Assembly: GCF_002860125.1 (NCBI RefSeq) | Contig: NZ_PGVA01000001.1 | Span: forward strand, 62,001-126,000 | Direction: 5' to 3' | Length of the DNA: 64,000 nt | Source: Bacillus canaveralius | Lineage (GTDB): Bacteria; Bacillota; Bacilli; Bacillales; Cytobacillaceae | Part shown: positions 45,577 to 53,556 of the stretch, one piece after another | Position numbering within the stretch: the first letter of the stretch is position 1 | How the letters are laid out: each line of letters begins with the position of its first letter | Program-made: the position numbers and the translations under genes | Notes under the pieces: model-generated | Databases searched by the model: none | Seen by the model: only the letters and a program-made list of their open reading frames with translations | Told to the model about the DNA's origin: nothing

Positions 45577-45687
45577 TAAACTAACAAACTATAAAAAATG
45601 CTTTTCATCCTAATAACTAACGCTAAAAGGAAGGATATTTGTTAATAAATTGAAATATTTGTAATAAATAACAGAGGAGGAAAACAG

Positions 45688-47286
45688 ATGTCAGAACAAA
45701 TCAGGATTGGTTTCGACGTCGGCGGGACATTTACCGATGGTGTGTTAATGAAAGGAAAGCAAGTTATTTCCAAAACGAAATCACTAACAACCGAAGATAT
45801 TACAACAGGAATCATTAATGCTTTGGATACATTGCTCGAGCAAAGCAATATTGATCATTCCAAGATTGAAATGGTGTCCCTGGGGACTACCCATACAACA
45901 AATGCAATAATCGAAAGACGTAAGCTTGATAGAGTAGGAGTTTTCCGCATCGGTGCCCCTGCAACGACAGCCATTCCCCCTATGACCGGTTGGCCGGAAG
46001 ATTTAGTTGCTGCCCTTGGCGAGAAAGAGCATGTACATATCATTCGCGGCGGTTCTGAATATAACGGGAAGGATATTGTGCCGCTTGATGAAAAAGCGAT
46101 AATGGACGCGACTAAGGCAATGAAAGGGAAAGTGGGCTCTGTCGCGATCACTGGGGTGTTCTCACCAATCATTTCCAAGCATGAAGACAGGGCAGCAGAA
46201 ATTGTCAGAGAGTATCTGGGAGAGGAAGTCTTCATTACTCAATCCCATAAGATTGCTTCTATCTCTTTATTGGAAAGAGAGAATTCAACAATCCTGAATG
46301 CTTCCGTTAAATCGGTCATGAAGCGTGCAGTGGAAGCCTTCAAAACAGCCGTTGCTGACCGGAACATCAACACGAAATTATTCGTTGTGCAAAACGACGG
46401 AAGCGTTATGAATGCAGATCATGCGGTAGAATACCCGATCTTTACAGTCGCTTCAGGCCCTGCTGCGTCAGTCAGGGGTGCTGTTTATTTATCAGGCATC
46501 GAAAACGGCGCAGTAGTTGATGTCGGCGGAACTTCTACAGATGTTGCCTACATTGTAAACGGGTTCCCAAGAGAATCCTCAATTACCGTTAACATTGGCG
46601 GTGTCAAAACGAACGTTCGTTGTCCTGACCTGTTATCGATTGCCCTCGGCGGTGGTACGATCATTAAATCCCAGCAGGACAAAGTAACTGGCCTTGGGCC
46701 TGAAAGCGTTGGCTATAATCTTGTCAAGCTTGGCAAATCGTTTGGAGGCCCGATCTTGACGGTTCATGATATTGCGGTAGCCACAGGACGTTTAAGCAGA
46801 AAATTGGATATTTTTGACACGAATTATGTAACACATCCGGGTGCAATCGAAGCACTGTCACCAGCCTTAGTCAGGGAAGCGAATGCAAGAATCAAGGAAC
46901 GAGTTGAAATTGCGATTGACCAAATGAAAACAGAATCCGGATCGATTCCTGCCATCTTCATCGGAGGGGGAGCTCTCGCAGTTCCGCAGCAGGACATTGA
47001 AGGAACTACAGAGGTTGTCCTGCCGAATCACTTTGAAGTCGGAGGCGCAATCGGGACAACAATCGCTGAAATCGGGGCTTCAGCCGAAATGGCCGTTGAC
47101 CTTGCTGTTGAAAACAGAAACGATGCGATCGACCGGGTTGTCGCCCAGGCGAAAAAGAACGTACAAAACGCCGGTGCCATAGCAGGTACCGAGGAAATCA
47201 TCGATGTGGAAGAAATCCCGTTTGCCTATATGCCAGGCAAGAAACAAAAGGTCAGAGTACGCGTAAAAGGCAAAGTATTTGCCTAA
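45688..47286 (+). CDS. Short HyuA-type hydantoinase/oxoprolinase protein (HyuA-3)
   Basis: A 532-residue HyuA relative lacking the ~150-residue C-terminal domain of the other three. Motifs are DVGGTFTDG (10-18), LGTTHTTNAI, VDVGGTSTDVAYIV, and the subtype-specific IALGGGTIIKS and GLGPESVGYNL. This short form usually pairs with DUF917 proteins rather than HyuB, as is the case here (next gene 20 bp on). Start ATG after AGAGGAGG. Confidence 0.9.
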   Translation: MSEQIRIGFDVGGTFTDGVLMKGKQVISKTKSLTTEDITTGIINALDTLLEQSNIDHSKIEMVSLGTTHTTNAIIERRKLDRVGVFRIGAPATTAIPPMTGWPEDLVAALGEKEHVHIIRGGSEYNGKDIVPLDEKAIMDATKAMKGKVGSVAITGVFSPIISKHEDRAAEIVREYLGEEVFITQSHKIASISLLERENSTILNASVKSVMKRAVEAFKTAVADRNINTKLFVVQNDGSVMNADHAVEYPIFTVASGPAASVRGAVYLSGIENGAVVDVGGTSTDVAYIVNGFPRESSITVNIGGVKTNVRCPDLLSIALGGGTIIKSQQDKVTGLGPESVGYNLVKLGKSFGGPILTVHDIAVATGRLSRKLDIFDTNYVTHPGAIEALSPALVREANARIKERVEIAIDQMKTESGSIPAIFIGGGALAVPQQDIEGTTEVVLPNHFEVGGAIGTTIAEIGASAEMAVDLAVENRNDAIDRVVAQAKKNVQNAGAIAGTEEIIDVEEIPFAYMPGKKQKVRVRVKGKVFA

Positions 47287-47306
47287 ACAACTGAGGAGGG
47301 AAATAC

Positions 47307-48482
47307 ATGAGTGTTTATGACATTTTGAAAGATTGGGGCATTACCAATTATCAGGTAATTGATAAAAAAGCGATCGAGGAAATTACGTTAGGAGCCTCCA
47401 TTTTAGCTACCGGGGGCGGCGGGGACCCTGAGATCGGGTTGCTTTGGGCCTATAAGGTATTAGAAGAAGGAAAAGATATCGTCATGATCGATCCAATGGA
47501 TATCCCGGACGATATTTTGGTCGCAAGCCCGGCTTGTTTAGGGGCGGCCCTTGTTTTAACGGAAAAGCCGCCAAATGAAGAGGTGCTAAATAAAGCCATT
47601 GAAACACTTGAGACGTATATGGGGAAAAAGCTCCAGGCAACCATTCCTTTGGAGTGCGGCGGGGTAAACTCGACAGTTGCCTATGCTGTTGCGGGCGAAC
47701 TCGGATTGCCTGTAATCGATGTGGACGGAATGAACCGTGCATTCCCTGAACTGCAAATGACTTCTTGGGCAACTTCAGGAGTACACGCATCTCCTACCGT
47801 ATCGACTGATGATCGTATGAATACAACAGTTATTGATACACAGGACGATGATTTGATGGCTGAGTCCATTGCCCGGAAGGTAGCCATGTCCTATGGCGGA
47901 ATTTCCTGGGTTGCCACCTACACAATGACTGGGGCAGATGTCAAAAGAACATCGATCCTAAACTCCCAGAGCATCGCCTGGGATGTCGGAAAAGCAGTAT
48001 TGGAAGCAAGAAAAGGCCATAATGACCCTGTTGAACAAATCCTTGAAAGCATTAAAAATACCCGAAATATAGAAGGCTATCGTGTATTCAATGGAAAAAT
48101 CACCGACATCCAAAGGGAATTCGGCGGCGAAATGAACAAGGGCTTCTCGCTTGGTAAAGTGATCATGGAAGGCATCGGGGACTACAAAGGACAGACAGCT
48201 GAACTGGACTTTCAAAATGAATGGCTAAACTTAAGAGTAGATAACGAGCTGAAATGTGTGACACCTGATTTGATCGCCATTGTCGATATCGAAACAGGAG
48301 AGCCGATCCGCACAGATATCATGCGTTACGGATACCGAGGATCCATCATCCTGATTTCCGCGCATGAACGCATGAGAACAGAAAAGGGCCTGGAAGCATT
48401 TGGCCCGAGATATTTCGGTTATGACTTTGATTATGTCCCTGTTGAAAAATTAAATGAAAAACAAAAACAGGAGGCGAAATAA
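47307..48482 (+). CDS. DUF917 (S-Me-THD) family protein (1)
   Basis: A 391-residue DUF917 protein. The N-terminal glycine-rich ILATGGGGDPEIG lies at 32-44, with VDGMNRAFPELQMTS near ~145 and AHERMRTEKGLEAFGPR near the end. To my knowledge the Pfam name of this family is now S-Me-THD, after an S-methyl-thiohydantoin desulfurase, which would fit a cluster acting on hydantoin-like rings. The actual substrate here is unknown. It is followed 3 bp later by a small gene. Confidence 0.88.
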   Translation: MSVYDILKDWGITNYQVIDKKAIEEITLGASILATGGGGDPEIGLLWAYKVLEEGKDIVMIDPMDIPDDILVASPACLGAALVLTEKPPNEEVLNKAIETLETYMGKKLQATIPLECGGVNSTVAYAVAGELGLPVIDVDGMNRAFPELQMTSWATSGVHASPTVSTDDRMNTTVIDTQDDDLMAESIARKVAMSYGGISWVATYTMTGADVKRTSILNSQSIAWDVGKAVLEARKGHNDPVEQILESIKNTRNIEGYRVFNGKITDIQREFGGEMNKGFSLGKVIMEGIGDYKGQTAELDFQNEWLNLRVDNELKCVTPDLIAIVDIETGEPIRTDIMRYGYRGSIILISAHERMRTEKGLEAFGPRYFGYDFDYVPVEKLNEKQKQEAK

Positions 48483-48485
48483 ATA

Positions 48486-48761
48486 ATGGACGCTACATTC
48501 ATTCAATCAACATTAGCAGATAACAACAATAAGCTTGTCTTAAAAACCGTTCTTAATCAGCCATATATTGAAAGAAAAGAATTAGCTGATCAACTGGGTT
48601 TCCCAGTGGAACAAATCGATGAAATATGCCAACCGTTTGTGGACAATATGGTTGTCCTTGAGCTTGCAAGCCAGGCAGCCCACAATATCGAATCACGTGT
48701 TCCAAGGAAAGTATACCTAGTCAATCCGGAAATGGAACAAACGATCAAAGATTTATTGTAA
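48486..48761 (+). CDS. Small winged-helix-like protein
   Basis: A 91-residue protein. Residues ~25-62 (YIERKELADQLGFPVEQIDEICQPFVDNMVVLEL) have the pattern of a winged helix-turn-helix, followed by a short hairpin (SRVPRKVYLVNPEM). I do not recognise the family. Tightly coupled to DUF917-1 (3-bp gap), so it is either a local regulator or a small partner of the complex. A terminator follows. Confidence 0.6.
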   Translation: MDATFIQSTLADNNNKLVLKTVLNQPYIERKELADQLGFPVEQIDEICQPFVDNMVVLELASQAAHNIESRVPRKVYLVNPEMEQTIKDLL

Positions 48762-48782
48762 AACGATAGATTTGCCATAAAT

Positions 48783-48845
48783 GCTGGTAAACCATGCAAA
48801 ATTCGTTCTTCATGCAAGAACGGGCATGGTTTAACCAGCTTTTTA
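48783..48845 (+). terminator. Three-part terminator hairpin
   Basis: GCTGGTAAACCATGC (48783-48797) pairs with GCATGGTTTAACCAGC (48824-48839), with an inner stem CGTTCTT / AAGAACG (48804-48822), followed by TTTTT. Confidence 0.85.
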
Positions 48846-48873
48846 CAAAACAAAAAAGAATAGGTGAGGAAAC

Positions 48874-49971
48874 TTGGATGCAATGGTCTTTCTAGAAAGA
48901 ATCGAAGGTGTAAGGAAGGTTATGGAAGCCAAGGAGCTTGATGTATGCATCCTGACGAACCGGGCCAGTCTCAGGTATTTCACGGGGCTCCGAATGAATA
49001 CCGCAGCGTTTAGCATTCTACTGATTTCACAGGAAGAAATCGAGTATGTGGTGGCCAGATTGGATTTAAAACGGGCCGAGAGAGATTGCTGGATCAAAGA
49101 TATTATCTCTTTTCCTGAGGATACACCAGATTATCTTCATGTATTAAATGACTTTTTTACCCAATGGAACCAAATCCGGGTTGGAGTCGAGCTTCCAGAG
49201 CTAAATTATGAAACCTATCACTACCTTCAAGAGAAACTAGCAAATGCCCGTTTTACAAATATTGCAGAAGAAATGGGACAGTTACGCACGATCAAAAGTG
49301 ATGTGGAAATCAAAATTATTCGAAAATCCACGTATATAGCCGATATGGCAATGCAAGAAGCGCTGAAGGCTGCAAAGCCAGGCATGAAAGAATATGAAGT
49401 AACCGCTATTGCCCGCTATGCGATGTTAAAAGAAGGCGCGGAAAACCCTTCATTTGAACCTTTTCTTGCATCAGGGGAAAACAGCTGGCTCCCCCAGCGA
49501 TATTCATCAGATAAGGCATTGAAACCATATGAATTGAACTTAATGGATATGGGCGGGATTTATCAAGGATATTGCTCGGATATTACACGTACCTTCTCGG
49601 TAGGAGAAACCACCCCGGAACAAAAACGGTTATTTTACGATGTATTGGCAGTCCAGCAGGAAACAATCAGGTCCTTGCGGCCAGGCATAAGTGCCGGAGA
49701 GGTTGATTACATAGCAAGACAGGCAATCCATGAATTAGGGTATGGCGAATACTTCCCGCACTTAACAGGGCATGGATTGGGAATAGACATCCATGAAGGC
49801 CCGATTATCGATAAAGGAAGAACCGATATTTTACAGAAAAACATGGTTTTGACCATTGAGCCTGGCGTATATCTCCCTGGAGTAGGGGCTGTCAGGATTG
49901 AAGATATGGTACTTATTACGGAAGATGGATACGAAATATTGACCCAGACAAAGCGCAATCTTATCAGTTAA
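48874..49971 (+). CDS. M24-family Xaa-Pro peptidase (2)
   Basis: A 365-residue prolidase-type enzyme with TTG start 48874. The metal ligands D225, D236 (CSDITRT), H300 (TGHGLGIDIHEGP), E329 (TIEPG) and E343 (RIED) are intact. The N-terminal creatinase-like domain ends near residue 135. It is only moderately similar to the M24 enzyme at 37750, so it is unlikely to be a recent copy. It sits between the two DUF917 genes. Confidence 0.9.
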   Translation: MDAMVFLERIEGVRKVMEAKELDVCILTNRASLRYFTGLRMNTAAFSILLISQEEIEYVVARLDLKRAERDCWIKDIISFPEDTPDYLHVLNDFFTQWNQIRVGVELPELNYETYHYLQEKLANARFTNIAEEMGQLRTIKSDVEIKIIRKSTYIADMAMQEALKAAKPGMKEYEVTAIARYAMLKEGAENPSFEPFLASGENSWLPQRYSSDKALKPYELNLMDMGGIYQGYCSDITRTFSVGETTPEQKRLFYDVLAVQQETIRSLRPGISAGEVDYIARQAIHELGYGEYFPHLTGHGLGIDIHEGPIIDKGRTDILQKNMVLTIEPGVYLPGVGAVRIEDMVLITEDGYEILTQTKRNLIS

Positions 49972-49996
49972 GTTTTTATGACAAGGAGGAATCGAC

Positions 49997-51136
49997 ATGA
50001 GCGTATACAAAATCCTGGACAAATGGGGAATACGTGATTATAAAACATTAACCAAACAGGATATATATGACATTACTTTAGGTGCATCCATCCTTGCCAC
50101 GGGCGGTGGCGGAGATCCGGAAATCGGCCTGTTATGGGCTTATAACGTAATCAATAAAGGCAAAGAGATCGTATTAATTAAGCCTGAAGATGTCCCGCAT
50201 GATGCCATGATTGCGATGTGCGGATGCTTAGGGGCTCCGGTGGTGTTGACCGAAAAGACACCAAATGGCAACGAATTGAATACAGCTTTTGAAAAGCTGA
50301 GCGGGTATATTGGACAAGATTTTGTAGGTGTCATCCCGCCTGAAGCCGGCGGAGTTAATACGACTGTGCCAATGGCGGTTGCAGGGGAAATGGGGCTTCC
50401 TGTTATCGATGGAGATGGAATGGGCCGCGCTTTTCCTGAACTGCAAATGACTTCCTTCCATATCGGGGGCGTATCTGCCAGTCCGGTAGCGACGATCAAT
50501 GAAAAAGGGTTTACCACCATCGTTGATTCTTCAGATGCTTATATGGCAGAAAATATCGTGCGCCAAACAGCCATGTCCTATGGCGGGATCAGCTGGATTG
50601 CGGGTTACCCGATGAACGGCGAACAAGTCAGGAAAACATGTATACCTAATACCGTAAGCCTGACATTGGAATTAGGGAAGAAGGTAAGGGAAGCACGCGA
50701 CATTCACAATGATCCTGTTGAGGTTGTGGAACGGATTACCGGAGGCTGGAGTGCTTTTAAAGGAAAAATTGTCGATATCAACAGGGACTTTGGTGCAGAA
50801 AGTACAAAAGGATTTTCCATGGGCCAGATTGTCATGGAGGGCCTCGGTGATCATAAAGGGAGTACGGCTGTCATCGATTTCCAAAATGAGTGGCTTAAGC
50901 TGACTGTCGATGGCGAATTGATCTGCCTGCCTCCTGACCTGATTACGGTATTAGACTCTGAAACTGCTGAACCGATCCGGACCGATATCGTTAAATACGG
51001 TTACCGCGGAACGGTTGTCGTCGTTCCGGCCCACGAGCGAATGAAGACCGAAAAAGCGCTGGAAGTATGCGGCCCGCGTGCGTTTGGGTATGATCTGGAT
51101 TTTGTGCCTTTGAAAAATCCATTTGCCATAAAATAG
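49997..51136 (+). CDS. DUF917 (S-Me-THD) family protein (2)
   Basis: A 379-residue paralogue of the protein at 47307, with the same opening (MSVYxIL, ILATGGGGDPEIGLLWAY) and the same closing block (AHERMKTEKALEVCGPRAFGYD). The two differ in the middle (GGVSASPVATINEKG against SGVHASPTVSTDDRM), so they may handle different ligands. ATG after AAGGAGG. No HyuA of its own follows closely; the next HyuA starts 368 bp on. Confidence 0.88.
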   Translation: MSVYKILDKWGIRDYKTLTKQDIYDITLGASILATGGGGDPEIGLLWAYNVINKGKEIVLIKPEDVPHDAMIAMCGCLGAPVVLTEKTPNGNELNTAFEKLSGYIGQDFVGVIPPEAGGVNTTVPMAVAGEMGLPVIDGDGMGRAFPELQMTSFHIGGVSASPVATINEKGFTTIVDSSDAYMAENIVRQTAMSYGGISWIAGYPMNGEQVRKTCIPNTVSLTLELGKKVREARDIHNDPVEVVERITGGWSAFKGKIVDINRDFGAESTKGFSMGQIVMEGLGDHKGSTAVIDFQNEWLKLTVDGELICLPPDLITVLDSETAEPIRTDIVKYGYRGTVVVVPAHERMKTEKALEVCGPRAFGYDLDFVPLKNPFAIK

Positions 51137-51407
51137 TGTTTGAATAGGATCTGTTCAACTTAAAGGGGGTGATCATCCAGAAAGCACCAAATGGTATGTA
51201 AAGCAGTACGCAACCAGGAATTTCTTCATAATCAACCACTAGAGACCACAGAACCCAACTTCTAAGGAAATACACATAAAAAACAAATCCTGCCCTAGAT
51301 GACCTCTTTGTAAACATGAGAATATTGCGAAGTGCTAATTTTTAAAGATTTATTCTTTTATCGTTTTCAGTCGAGTTCAGCCTTACAAAATGAAGGAGAG
51401 AAGGATC
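51137..51407. other. Intergenic region before HyuA-4
   Basis: A ~270-bp AT-rich stretch. A purine-rich AAAGGGGGTGATC (51164-51176) looks like a ribosome site but leads only to a ten-codon frame. No terminator hairpin was seen, so transcription may read through from DUF917-2. Confidence 0.4.
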
Positions 51408-51521
51408 ATGGATATAAACATATTAAATGACCATCCAACTGATATATTCCTAGCCGCTCACCTTTCATTAGCAGCAATTAATAAAAAAATGGAGGGAATT
51501 CTATATGCGAATTTCAGTTGA
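51408..51521 (+). CDS. Possible 37-residue peptide overlapping HyuA-4 start
   Basis: ATG 51408 follows GAAGGAGAGAAGG and opens a frame (MDINILNDHPTDIFLAAHLS..., ending ...YANFS) whose TGA 51519-51521 lies 14 bp inside the HyuA-4 gene. The ribosome site and the overlap suggest coupled translation. No family recognised. Confidence 0.35.
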   Translation: MDINILNDHPTDIFLAAHLSLAAINKKMEGILYANFS

Positions 51522-53556
51522 TGTTGGCGGAACGTTTACCGATGTTGTAACACTTGATCCCGCTTCAGGCAATCTGCGCCTAGAAAAGGTAGAAACCGTC
51601 CCGCGTAACCCCGCAAGCGGCGTGCTTGAAGGTTTCCGCAAGGCAGAAGTCAATTTTGGTGATATCGACTATTTCGTCCATGGGACTACCCTTGGAATAA
51701 ATGCCTTGCTAACCCGCACAGGAGCAGATGTTGCGATCATTACTACAAAGGGATTCAGGGATGTGTATGAGTTAGGGCGCACCGACCGGGATGAAATGTA
51801 TAACTTTAAATATCGGAAACCAAAATCATTGGTACCGCGCCGACACCGATTTGAAGTAGCCGAGCGCCTTGATTACCAAGGAAATGTTGTTACCCCTTTT
51901 GACCGTGAAGAAGCGGTTAAATTGGCGCAAGAACTTCGTAAAGAAGGCGTCCCTTCCGTGGTTGTCTGTTTCTTGCACAGCTACATAAACCCAAACCACG
52001 AATTGCAGATGGAAGAGGTGCTTAAACAGGAGTACCCGGAAGTGTCAGTCACATTATCGCACCGGCTTACGCGGGAGTACCGCGAGTATGAGCGCACAAG
52101 TACAGCGGTTATTGATGCGTATATTAAACCAATTATGCGAACATATTTGGACCGTCTGGGAGGCGAGCTTAAAGAGGAAGGCTATAAAGGCCAATTTTTG
52201 CTTACCCGTTCAGGGGGTGGCGCCATGACGGCCAAGGCAGCGAAGGAGGAACCGGTGCATTCAGTAATGTCAGGCCCGGCAGGCGGGGCCATCGGTGCTG
52301 CTTATCTGGCAGAGCTTACCGGAAATCCGAATCTGATTACCCTGGATATGGGCGGAACGAGCCTTGACACTACAATGGTGGTGGATGGGCAGATTTCCGT
52401 GGAGAATGAGGCAACGGTTGAAAGCTTGCCAATCTCAACCCCGATGATTGATATCCGCACGATTGGTTCCGGTGGCGGAAGTATCGCGTGGATCGATGAT
52501 GGTGGAGCACTTCAGGTAGGTCCTAAGAGCGCAGGTGCAGACCCGGGTCCAGCCTGCTACGGCAAAGGCGGGATAAACGCGACGTTTACTGACGCAGCAT
52601 TAATTCTCGGCTATCTTGATGCAGAGAATTTTCTAGGCGGGGCAATGACGATTGATCCCGATCTTTCCCGCAATGCCATCAAACAGCTTTCTGACCAACT
52701 GAACCTTACCATCGAACAAACGGCAGCAGGTATTGTCAGAATAAGTGAGGCCAAGATCACCGGGGCGATTCGTGAAATCTCAGTAGAAAGAGGATTCCAC
52801 CCGAAAGATTTTGCGCTTCTTGGCTTTGGAGGCGGCGGAGGTTTGGTTTCCTGCAACGTAGCAAGGGAGATCGGCATTCCGACAGTCATTATACCTCCGG
52901 GGGCAGGCAATTTCTCGGCATGGGGAATGATGATGGTCGATGTAGTGTATGACTTTGCCCAAACCTTTGTAAAGGGCCTTGTTAATGCAGATGTACAGGA
53001 AATAAATAAATTGTATGCCAATCTTGAAGACAGTGGACGTGAGTCCCTTGGCCAGGATGGATTTGCTCCTAAGGATTGCAATTTTATCCGTTGGGCAGAG
53101 CTGCGCTATGAAGGACAAGAACACACGGTCAAGATTGAGATTCCTGCTGGAGATTTGAAACCGTCCGACATCGCTGGGATTGCAGCCAAATTTGGAAATG
53201 CCCACGAGCAGCAATACGGGCACCAAACGAACGACCCGGTAGAAATTGTAACTCTTCGTGTCCGTGCTGTTGGTGTACTTGCCAAGCCAAGGATCGCAAA
53301 GCTTGAAGCTGGGAAAGGGGATGCAGCTGCAGCACGCAAAGGCAGCAGGCCTGTCTTCCAAGCGTCAACGAATAGCACTGTTGAGTATGCTGTTTATGAC
53401 CGTTTCGAACTGCTAGCAGGAGATGAGGTTGCCGGTCCTGCCATTATTGAAGAACCTAGCCATACCACTGTTTTGCACAAAGGTGATGTTTTGACAGTCG
53501 GGGAGTACGGGGAACTTGCCATCGCTATTTACAATGATAGAGGAGGTAAAGCATGA
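51505..53556 (+). CDS. Hydantoinase/oxoprolinase subunit A (HyuA-4)
   Basis: A 683-residue HyuA subunit with ATG after ATGGAGGG. Motifs are DVGGTFTDVV (6-15), HGTTLGINALL, LDMGGTSLDTTMVV, GSGGGSIAWIDDGGALQVGP and DPGPACYG. It overlaps HyuB-3 by 4 nt (ATGA). It uses more GC-rich codons than the 5' part of the cluster, a mild hint that this module was acquired separately. Confidence 0.93.
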   Translation: MRISVDVGGTFTDVVTLDPASGNLRLEKVETVPRNPASGVLEGFRKAEVNFGDIDYFVHGTTLGINALLTRTGADVAIITTKGFRDVYELGRTDRDEMYNFKYRKPKSLVPRRHRFEVAERLDYQGNVVTPFDREEAVKLAQELRKEGVPSVVVCFLHSYINPNHELQMEEVLKQEYPEVSVTLSHRLTREYREYERTSTAVIDAYIKPIMRTYLDRLGGELKEEGYKGQFLLTRSGGGAMTAKAAKEEPVHSVMSGPAGGAIGAAYLAELTGNPNLITLDMGGTSLDTTMVVDGQISVENEATVESLPISTPMIDIRTIGSGGGSIAWIDDGGALQVGPKSAGADPGPACYGKGGINATFTDAALILGYLDAENFLGGAMTIDPDLSRNAIKQLSDQLNLTIEQTAAGIVRISEAKITGAIREISVERGFHPKDFALLGFGGGGGLVSCNVAREIGIPTVIIPPGAGNFSAWGMMMVDVVYDFAQTFVKGLVNADVQEINKLYANLEDSGRESLGQDGFAPKDCNFIRWAELRYEGQEHTVKIEIPAGDLKPSDIAGIAAKFGNAHEQQYGHQTNDPVEIVTLRVRAVGVLAKPRIAKLEAGKGDAAAARKGSRPVFQASTNSTVEYAVYDRFELLAGDEVAGPAIIEEPSHTTVLHKGDVLTVGEYGELAIAIYNDRGGKA

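Noticed and set aside
52611-53361. Long antisense frames inside HyuA-4
   Set aside because: They arise from codon bias in the GC-richer gene and show no motifs or start signals.
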